Source of the DNA: JALYIM01 sp040003205
GTDB lineage: Bacteria; Acidobacteriota; Terriglobia; Terriglobales; Acidobacteriaceae
Assembly (NCBI GenBank): GCA_040003205.1
Contig: JBDUDA010000212.1
Coordinates: forward strand, 1 to 5,355
Length of the DNA stretch: 5,355 bases
Direction of reading: 5' to 3'
A program made the translations under genes and the position numbers. Positions 1 to 5,355 of the stretch are shown here, one piece after another. The first letter of the stretch is position 1. Each line of letters starts with the position of its first letter. Below the pieces are notes generated by a model. It searched no databases. It was not told where the DNA came from and saw nothing but the letters and a program-made list of their open reading frames with translations.

Positions 1-1
1 C

Positions 2-1561
2 ACTGGACGCTTCGCCATTAATCCTTATAACGGCGAGCAAGTTCCCATCTGGATTGCCAACTACATCTTGATGGACTACGGCACGGGCGCGATCATGAGT
101 GTGCCTGCTCATGATGAGCGCGACTTTGAGTTTGCAAAGAAATTCGGACTGAAGATAAGACAAGTCATCGTTCTCGAAGACGATTCATCATCTCCGGGAT
201 TGCCATTCACTCCGTTAAACGGAAAACTCGTGAACTCTGGAGACTTTAGCGGTCTCACGAGCCAAGACGCGATTAAGAAGATGTCGGCGCTGGCTGACAA
301 AAATGGTTTCGGTAAGGCCACCGTGACTTATCGCCTGAAAGACTGGGGAATTTCGCGGCAGCGCTACTGGGGAACGCCGATCCCCATGCTCTACTGCGAA
401 AAAGATGGAATCGTTCCCGTGCCCGAGAGCGACCTTCCCATCATTCTTCCGGACAACGTTGACATTACTTTGACGGGCGGCTCGCCGCTGGGGCGGGTGC
501 CGGAGTTTGTAAATGCGACCTGTCCGAAGTGTGGCGGGCCCGCTCGTCGCGAGACCGATACCATGGACACCTTCGTGGACTCGTCCTGGTATTTCTACCG
601 CTATACCGACGCGCATAACGATAAGTCTCCTTTCGATTCGAAAACGGTTGCGTACTGGTTTCCGATTGATCAATACATCGGCGGAGTGGAGCACGCTATC
701 CTCCACCTCATTTATTCGCGCTTTTGGACAAAATTCATGCGCGACATGGGGCTGATTAAAAACGACGAGCCCATTGATCGTCTCTTCACGCAGGGTATGG
801 TGATCAAAGACGGCGCAAAGATGTCGAAGAGTCTGGGGAACGTCGTATCTCCCGACGAAATGATCTCGCAGTATGGTGCCGACAGCGCGCGGCTCTACAG
901 CTTGTTTGCCGCGCCTCCGGATCGCGATTTGGATTGGCAAGAGAGCGGAGTTGAAGGCGTTTCCAGATTTTTGGGGCGCGTTTACAGATTCGCAACGAGT
1001 AGTCAGCGCTCTGCGGCGTCGGCAGTTCAGTCAACGAGCGAAAATCATGGCGGCAACGCCGCCCGAAATCTCCAGCGAACCTTGCATCAGACCATCAAAC
1101 GAGTTTCTCGCGACTTCGATGGGCGCTGGCATTTCAATACTTCGATTGCCGCGCTCATGGAACTGACGAATTCCCTCACGGCGATGAGCGCCGACATTTC
1201 CAGTGGCGGTATTCCGCCGGAAGATCTCGCCAATATCAAGAAGACTCTGGTGCTCTTGATGGCTCCGTTCGCGCCTTATCTCGCGCACGAATTGTGGGAG
1301 ACGCTGGGTGAAAAGGGAAGTCTGTTGCGTGCTGCATGGCCGAAGTACGATGCCGCACTCGCCGCCGAGGATGAAGTAGAAATTCCCGTGCAGGTGAATG
1401 GCAAGTTGCGCGGACGCGTAACGGTCGCAGCCGAATCATCAGAGGAAGCTATTCGCGAAGCCGCTTTTGCGGACGAGAAAATAAAGTCTCTGACCTCTGG
1501 GAAGCAAATTGTGAAAGTAATTATCGTACCGGGGAAACTGGTGAACATAGTTGTCCGTTAA
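2..1561 (+). CDS. leuS: Leucyl-tRNA synthetase, C-terminal part (5' end outside window)
   Basis: Cytoplasmic class I aminoacyl-tRNA synthetase that charges tRNA-Leu with leucine using ATP. The frame is open from base 2, so the ATG at 68 is internal. About 519 codons are visible; bacterial LeuRS is usually 800-870 residues, so the HIGH motif and most of the Rossmann fold and CP1 editing domain are missing. Visible in order: the end of the editing domain with GTGAIMSVPAHDERD (the Asp at 122-124 matches the conserved editing aspartate near E. coli D345); DWGISRQRYWGTPIP at about 341; a Cys-rich segment (Cys at 395, CPKC at 521-532); ETDTMDTFVDSSWY; the KMSKS loop at 818-832; WQESGVEG; an anticodon-binding helical domain; and the C-terminal domain with VQVNGKLRG and a final IVVR. 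The leucine-specific insertion before KMSKS is absent, and only three of the four possible zinc cysteines are present. The family assignment is secure. The membrane protein gene follows after 11 bases. Confidence 0.98.
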   Translation, partial: TGRFAINPYNGEQVPIWIANYILMDYGTGAIMSVPAHDERDFEFAKKFGLKIRQVIVLEDDSSSPGLPFTPLNGKLVNSGDFSGLTSQDAIKKMSALADKNGFGKATVTYRLKDWGISRQRYWGTPIPMLYCEKDGIVPVPESDLPIILPDNVDITLTGGSPLGRVPEFVNATCPKCGGPARRETDTMDTFVDSSWYFYRYTDAHNDKSPFDSKTVAYWFPIDQYIGGVEHAILHLIYSRFWTKFMRDMGLIKNDEPIDRLFTQGMVIKDGAKMSKSLGNVVSPDEMISQYGADSARLYSLFAAPPDRDLDWQESGVEGVSRFLGRVYRFATSSQRSAASAVQSTSENHGGNAARNLQRTLHQTIKRVSRDFDGRWHFNTSIAALMELTNSLTAMSADISSGGIPPEDLANIKKTLVLLMAPFAPYLAHELWETLGEKGSLLRAAWPKYDAALAAEDEVEIPVQVNGKLRGRVTVAAESSEEAIREAAFADEKIKSLTSGKQIVKVIIVPGKLVNIVVR

Positions 1562-1572
1562 AGCGCGGGTGC

Positions 1573-2589
1573 ATGGCTGATCCTCTTATGAAGCAACGTT
1601 CGCCTGTCTCCGTCGGCCTCGAAACTTTATTCCGTCGTCCGTCACTGGGATTGGCGGAGATAAGTTGGCGCTGGAGCTTCGGGGCCGCGTCTATCCTGTT
1701 GCTCGCGTTCGCCGTGATCGAATATCTGGACTCATTGCCTGTGAGTACCTCAGACCGGCTTTTGCTGCGCAGCATGCAGCCGGCTCTTATTGTTCAGGCG
1801 CTCGCGCACATAGTCCGCGGAAGTGCGCCACAAGTAATAGCTGTTTTCCTTCTAATCGCGCTGGCTTTAGCGGCCGCCTGGGTTGTACTGGCTTCAGTTG
1901 GCCGCGCAGTAACGCTAAAGGCTCTGCTGAACTTTTTCGAAAATGAAGTTGCACTCCAGACCTCCGAAGCAAACGAGCTTTCCGGAAAGTTATCTTGCTT
2001 TCAGTCATTGGTCGCACTGAACATTCTTCGCGTAGCGATTTTGCTCGCCGCCGCCATCGCGTGCGCGGGAGCCACTCTCCTAGTCGCAAGATGGACGCCG
2101 CCAGAGGGGCCCGCAATCGCCGCGGCCTTCCAGTTATCGCAGGCTCTGATCATGTTGATTTGGATGGCGTGGTTTGCCATCAACTGGTTTCTATCCCTCG
2201 CGACGGTGCTGGTCGTTGTTCAAGCTCAAGATACACTGTCCGCGATCCGCGCTGCGGCGGATTTGTGCATTGAGCGCGCGTCCGCTCTGACTGTTGCCAG
2301 CCTCGCCTTCGGTGCCGCCCACTTCATCGCGGCCATCGTTGCGAGCTTCGCAGGCATGTTTGTCCTCGCGTTGCTAGGACGTATCCCTAATATGCTGGCG
2401 TTTGCCGCTGTTTCCGCAATCACACTGATGTACTTCGCGGTTGCGAATTGTTTTTATGCGGGGCGTCTGGCGGCTTACGTTGCAGTCATTGCTCGACCTC
2501 CGGAGTTGGCGCCCAGGGAGAGTGTGGCTGCTTTTGATGACGATGATCGGATTCTGAGCGACATGCCTTTCGTGCCGGCGGGGAACTAA
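1573..2589 (+). CDS. Polytopic inner-membrane protein of unknown function
   Basis: I do not recognise a family. The 338-residue product begins with a basic, non-hydrophobic N-terminus (about 1-33, MADPLMKQRS...), then shows about six hydrophobic segments near residues 35-51, 86-108, 148-171, 189-217, 238-268 and 274-295, suggesting an integral cytoplasmic-membrane protein. Between segments 2 and 3 is a ~35-residue polar, amphipathic-looking stretch (KALLNFFENEVALQTSEANE). The last ~30 residues are polar and acidic (FDDDDRILSD) and probably soluble. No catalytic motif, nucleotide-binding loop, cysteine pair or signal-peptidase site is evident. ATG 1573 lies 11 bases after the leuS stop and has no clear Shine-Dalgarno site, so translation may depend on coupling with leuS; ATG 1588 is an alternative start five codons in. 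Codon style matches the neighbours and the frame is uninterrupted for over 1 kb, so the gene is probably real. A transporter-like or envelope role is possible but unsupported. Confidence 0.85.
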   Translation: MADPLMKQRSPVSVGLETLFRRPSLGLAEISWRWSFGAASILLLAFAVIEYLDSLPVSTSDRLLLRSMQPALIVQALAHIVRGSAPQVIAVFLLIALALAAAWVVLASVGRAVTLKALLNFFENEVALQTSEANELSGKLSCFQSLVALNILRVAILLAAAIACAGATLLVARWTPPEGPAIAAAFQLSQALIMLIWMAWFAINWFLSLATVLVVVQAQDTLSAIRAAADLCIERASALTVASLAFGAAHFIAAIVASFAGMFVLALLGRIPNMLAFAAVSAITLMYFAVANCFYAGRLAAYVAVIARPPELAPRESVAAFDDDDRILSDMPFVPAGN

Positions 2590-2609
2590 CTGCGATCGCC
2601 TCCCCGCCG
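2576..2609 (+). repeat. GC-rich inverted repeat spanning the membrane protein stop codon
   Basis: CGGCGGGGA at 2576-2584 is perfectly complementary to TCCCCGCCG at 2601-2609, giving a 9-bp, almost all G-C stem. The 16-base loop contains the TAA stop (2587-2589) and the palindrome GCGATCGC (2592-2599). A T-rich stretch lies further on (about 2628-2636), roughly 19 bases after the stem, too far for a standard intrinsic terminator. It could be a weak terminator or a 3'-end stabilising stem for the leuS-membrane protein transcript, or chance in GC-rich sequence. The pairing is seen directly; the function is inferred. Confidence 0.5.
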
Positions 2610-2633
2610 CGCTAGGGCCATTTCCGCTTTTTC

Positions 2634-2667
2634 TTTACACTTTCACTTCGATTTGAGACATTAATCC
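2634..2667 (+). promoter_or_regulatory. guaA leader: weak -35-like element and weak ribosome binding site
   Basis: The gap before guaA contains TTTACA (2634-2639), one base from a consensus sigma-70 -35 box. No good -10 lies at the usual spacing; the nearest AT-rich match, ATTAAT at 2660-2665, would be about 20 bases away. GAGA at 2655-2658, nine bases before the GTG, is a plausible but weak Shine-Dalgarno site. An in-frame TAA at 2662-2664 excludes any earlier guaA start. The gap is too short for a purine riboswitch and shows no such fold. The promoter reading is tentative. Confidence 0.22.
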
Positions 2668-4242
2668 GTGGAACCTCACTCTGAATCCCAGTCCATCGTC
2701 GTCCTTGATTTCGGCGCCCAATATTCTCAGCTGATCGCGCGCCGCATCCGCGAACAAAGCATTTTTTCAGTAGTGCTGCCCTGCACCGCCCCGCTCGAGG
2801 AGATTCGCAGCTACTCCCCCGTGGGAATCATTCTCTCCGGCGGTCCTTGCTCGGTATATGACGCCGACGCTCCCCCGGCTGATCCCCGTGTCTTTCAGTT
2901 GGGATTGCCGATGCTCGGCATCTGCTACGGCTTGCAGTTCATGGTGCATACATTGGGCGGAAAAGTTCGCGCCGCCGACAAGAGAGAATATGGACACGCC
3001 AATGTAGAGATACAAAGCGGGTCACGATTGTTCGAAGGAATTCCGGCCAAACTTTCGGTGTGGATGTCGCATGGAGACGAAGCCGTTGAATTGCCCGAGG
3101 GCTTCAAACTGGTTGCGAGTTCGCCGAACGCGGTCGCCGCGATTGAAAATCCCGATCAAAAGATGTGGGCGGTGCAGTTTCATCCGGAAGTTCACCACAC
3201 CGAACTTGGAACACAAATCCTGCGCAACTTCGCGATTAATATTTGTCACGCAAAACCCAACTGGACGGCGCAACGCTTCATTGATGAAACCATAGAAAGC
3301 GTACGCAAGACTGTCGGCAAGGCACGCGCGATTTGCGCGTTATCTGGGGGCGTAGATTCCGCTGTGGCCGCCACTCTTGTGGATCGAGCTCTTAGGAAAG
3401 AAGACGGTTCCTCGCGGCTGGTTTCGGTGTTTGTGAACAATGGAGTGCTGCGAAAAAATGAATTTGAAAAAGTGCAGCAAACTCTGCGCGACAAGCTTGG
3501 CCTTCACGTAATTGCCGTGGACGCCACCGAACGATTCATGAAAAAGCTGGCGGGAGTTACCGAGCCGGAGAAGAAACGCAAGATTATCGGGAATGAATTT
3601 ATCGCCGTGTTCGATGAAGAAGCTCATCGCATCGAGAAACAAGAAGGCGAAGTCGAATGGCTGGTGCAGGGAACGCTTTATCCCGACGTGATTGAATCGC
3701 GATCGGTGCGGGGACCGTCGCAAACCATCAAAACTCATCACAACGTCGGAGGCCTCCCCGACAAGATGAAGTTGAAACTGATCGAGCCGTTGAAAGACTT
3801 GTTCAAAGATGAAGTACGAAAAATCGGGCGCGATCTCGGAATGCCAGAAGATGTGTTACAGCGCCAGCCCTTCCCGGGCCCAGGTTTAGCGGTACGAATC
3901 CTCGGGGAAGTAACGCCCGAGCGAACGGCGATCCTGCGCGAATGCGATGACATTGTCGTCAACGAAATAAAGAATGCGGGACTTTATACGAAAATCTGGC
4001 AGTCGTTCGCTGTCCTGTTGCCGGTAATGACGGTCGGTGTTATGGGTGATCAGCGGACTTACGCTTATACGTGTGCAGTGCGCGCCGTCCACTCCGAAGA
4101 TGGCATGACAGCGGACTGGGTGCCGCTTCCACACCTAGTATTGAAAACGATTTCCAGCAGGATTGTGAATGAAGTGAAGGGCGTGAATCGCGTGGTCTAT
4201 GACATCACTTCCAAGCCGCCGGGGACGATTGAGTGGGAGTAA
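2668..4242 (+). CDS. guaA: GMP synthase (glutamine-hydrolysing)
   Basis: Cytoplasmic enzyme of the last step of GMP synthesis: XMP + ATP + glutamine to GMP + AMP + PPi + glutamate. The 524 residues match the usual ~510-525. Residues about 9-195 form a class I glutamine amidotransferase: LSGGP at 56-60, nucleophile Cys86 in GICYG, and His172/Glu174 in FHPEV completing the triad. Residues about 200-400 form the ATP pyrophosphatase domain, with the P-loop SGGVDS at 226-231, KRKIIGNEF at 303-311, QGTLYPDVIES at 334-344 and KTHHNVGGLP at 355-364. The C-terminal dimerisation and XMP-binding domain carries PFPGPGLAVR at 401-410 and ends in KPPGTIEWE. The start is GTG: an in-frame TAA sits two codons before it, and the first core strand (IVVLDFG) begins at residue 10, so no later start fits. 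VNNG replaces the more usual VDNG at about 256-259. The gene is complete and intact, 78 bases after the membrane protein and converging on the peptidase gene. Confidence 0.99.
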   Translation: MEPHSESQSIVVLDFGAQYSQLIARRIREQSIFSVVLPCTAPLEEIRSYSPVGIILSGGPCSVYDADAPPADPRVFQLGLPMLGICYGLQFMVHTLGGKVRAADKREYGHANVEIQSGSRLFEGIPAKLSVWMSHGDEAVELPEGFKLVASSPNAVAAIENPDQKMWAVQFHPEVHHTELGTQILRNFAINICHAKPNWTAQRFIDETIESVRKTVGKARAICALSGGVDSAVAATLVDRALRKEDGSSRLVSVFVNNGVLRKNEFEKVQQTLRDKLGLHVIAVDATERFMKKLAGVTEPEKKRKIIGNEFIAVFDEEAHRIEKQEGEVEWLVQGTLYPDVIESRSVRGPSQTIKTHHNVGGLPDKMKLKLIEPLKDLFKDEVRKIGRDLGMPEDVLQRQPFPGPGLAVRILGEVTPERTAILRECDDIVVNEIKNAGLYTKIWQSFAVLLPVMTVGVMGDQRTYAYTCAVRAVHSEDGMTADWVPLPHLVLKTISSRIVNEVKGVNRVVYDITSKPPGTIEWE

Positions 4243-4256
4243 AAAGTCGGCAACCG

Positions 4257-5355
4257 CTATTGCAATTTATCCGCTACCGGCTTGCTGGTACTCTCGCGTG
4301 CAAGCGAATTTAATTCGTTCAGCAGTTGGGTATTTTTCTCCAAAGCACGTTCCAGAATTTGCGCCTGCTGCCGAGCTGTGTCCCAATCGCCTTTTTCAAC
4401 CGCTTCAGTCAGTCCTGGCAACTCGAGATGAGCGTAGGTATAGCGAGCGCCATACAGAGTGTGCTTAAACCAGGGCCGCCCCGGAATGCCTTCAGGGTTA
4501 AGCCAGTTTCTCTCGGCGCGCATCATGCCGTGATTGAGCGAGTCTGCAATCTCGCTGTTAAAACTTTCCGCGGCAAGTGCCGTCGAGAGCGATTGATCGA
4601 GTCTTCGTCCGGCATCGCCAAATTCTTGGATGTGATTTAACAGCGGGGCAATATCCAGCTTATTTACATCCAGCTTGTTTGAATCCTTCTTGCCGGGTTC
4701 ACCAGATAAGTCTTCGACAAATTGTCGAATGTTGTCGGCGTAACTTCCAAAATCGAAGGGCAGCAGATCGGCATTGGAGAGGCGAAGCGCCAACACTCCC
4801 CAGAGTTGCGACATCAACCTGTGATACCGGTAGCCAGGGTCGCCGACGTGGTTCATCCAATAGAAATCGTCATACATGGAGTGGTAAACGCCGTAAGGCC
4901 CCTCGAAGCCGAGTCCGATTACTGGGAGTCCGACATAGTTGAGAAACACAGTGTGATCTGAACCGCTGCCGATGCGGGTGTCTGCCAAGTTGTCGTCGTT
5001 GGTTGCTTGGCCCTTATTTTCGTCTTTACGCTTTGCTTCGGTTGATTCTTTCCATGCCTGATAGAGAGATTTTCCCGAAGGATCTTGTAGCGAACGCGAA
5101 GTTTCCACCAGCATGGGAGCGAGCGAAGCAACCGCGCTGCCTGCGAAGTTCGGGCCGGAGGTAGCTTCGTCCACGTTGATGTAAGCCACGGCTTTTTTAC
5201 GAAGCTCGTCGGCAAACTGCTCGCCCCATTCGGTGGATCCGGTGAGTCCGACTTCTTCGCCGTCCCAACTACAAACAACTATCGTGCGACGCGGACGCAT
5301 TCCATGATGTGCCAACTGAACCAGAGCACGAGTCATCTCCATCATGGAAGCGGTG
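4257..5355 (-). CDS. M28 family metallopeptidase, glutamate carboxypeptidase II-like, C-terminal part (start outside window)
   Basis: Zinc-dependent exopeptidase of the PSMA/transferrin-receptor-like branch of M28; such bacterial proteins are usually exported, but the N-terminus is outside the window. The frame stays open past the Met at 5345 (preceding codons read T-A-S, giving TASMMEMTRAL), so that Met is internal. Counting from it: SWDGEE at 26-31 supplies the general base Glu30 and zinc ligand Glu31; Asp59 in YINVDE is a zinc ligand; GSGSDHT lies at 126-132; His155 in YHSMYDDFYW is the third visible ligand. The His and bridging Asp expected further upstream are not visible. Residues about 245-350 form a helical dimerisation domain with ERNWLNPEGIPGRPWFKH (278-295), strongly resembling the PSMA C-terminus. 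The linker holds a small tandem repeat, NKLDV-NKLDI. The TAG stop is 14 bases from the guaA stop. The substrate is unknown; family members release C-terminal amino acids such as glutamate from peptides. Confidence 0.95.
   Translation of the reverse strand, partial: TASMMEMTRALVQLAHHGMRPRRTIVVCSWDGEEVGLTGSTEWGEQFADELRKKAVAYINVDEATSGPNFAGSAVASLAPMLVETSRSLQDPSGKSLYQAWKESTEAKRKDENKGQATNDDNLADTRIGSGSDHTVFLNYVGLPVIGLGFEGPYGVYHSMYDDFYWMNHVGDPGYRYHRLMSQLWGVLALRLSNADLLPFDFGSYADNIRQFVEDLSGEPGKKDSNKLDVNKLDIAPLLNHIQEFGDAGRRLDQSLSTALAAESFNSEIADSLNHGMMRAERNWLNPEGIPGRPWFKHTLYGARYTYAHLELPGLTEAVEKGDWDTARQQAQILERALEKNTQLLNELNSLARESTSKPVADKLQ
4653..4682 (-). repeat. Two-copy 15-bp tandem repeat within the M28 peptidase gene
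   Basis: Units 4653-4667 and 4668-4682 match at 12 of 15 bases (both begin ATCCAGCTT on the + strand). In the peptidase frame they encode the pentapeptides NKLDV and NKLDI, in the polar linker between the catalytic and dimerisation domains. This looks like an in-frame slippage duplication, which keeps the reading frame and probably only lengthens the linker. Confidence 0.6.

Noticed and set aside
215..940. A long open frame (241 codons) on the - strand, opposite leuS
   Set aside because: It lies wholly antisense to strongly conserved LeuRS sequence, has no recognisable domain, and is rich in Arg and His as expected of a shadow frame in GC-biased coding DNA.
2592..2599. GCGATCGC palindrome, identical to the cyanobacterial HIP1 repeat
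   Set aside because: It is a single copy, and nothing else in the window suggests a cyanobacterium; an 8-bp palindrome in GC-rich sequence is easily chance.
2590..2667. Possible purine riboswitch before guaA
   Set aside because: The gap is only 78 bases and shows no three-way junction or conserved loop sequences; the only clear pairing is the stem overlapping the upstream stop codon.
3340..3741. A 133-codon open frame on the - strand, opposite guaA
   Set aside because: It is antisense to the conserved ATP-pyrophosphatase domain of GuaA and shows no family features or start signal.
4275..4290. Short hairpin (TACCGG...CTGGTA, about 6 bp with one G-T pair) just inside the 3' end of the peptidase gene, considered as a terminator
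   Set aside because: The stem is short, lies inside coding sequence, and no T-tract follows on either strand.
5343..5345. ATG at the right edge as the start of the peptidase gene
   Set aside because: The frame continues upstream with T-A-S codons that fit the conserved M28 segment, and the His and Asp zinc ligands should lie further upstream, so this Met is internal.

Overview
This is an ordinary chromosomal stretch of a bacterium, with two housekeeping genes, one unrecognised membrane protein gene and one secreted-type peptidase gene. I see no mobile element, CRISPR array, RNA gene, defence system or phage gene. The coding style (moderately GC-rich, GTG start on guaA, weak Shine-Dalgarno sites), the form of LeuRS and GuaA, and the presence of a large glutamate-carboxypeptidase-II-like M28 peptidase all suit an Acidobacteriota-like soil bacterium. 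That assignment is an inference from protein style, not a database result.

Layout. On the + strand, bases 2-1561 hold the C-terminal ~519 codons of leuS (leucyl-tRNA synthetase); its N-terminal third lies outside the window. Eleven bases later comes a 338-residue polytopic membrane protein of unknown function (1573-2589). A 78-base gap follows, with a 9-bp inverted repeat straddling the membrane protein's stop codon. Then comes a complete guaA (GMP synthase, 2668-4242), which starts at a GTG that an upstream in-frame stop and the position of the conserved core both force. On the - strand, converging on guaA with only 14 bases between the two stops, is the C-terminal part of an M28 metallopeptidase with a transferrin-receptor-like dimerisation domain (4257 to the right edge); its start is outside the window.

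How the genes relate. leuS and the membrane protein gene are close enough to be co-transcribed and possibly translationally coupled. guaA may be read from the same transcript or from a promoter in the 78-base gap; the sequence does not decide this. There is no biochemical link between leucine charging, GMP synthesis and the peptidase, so the arrangement looks like ordinary housekeeping clustering. The points most worth a second look are the compact LeuRS (no leucine-specific insertion, incomplete zinc knuckle), the unidentified membrane protein, and the stem-loop at its stop codon. I found no convincing undescribed biological system.
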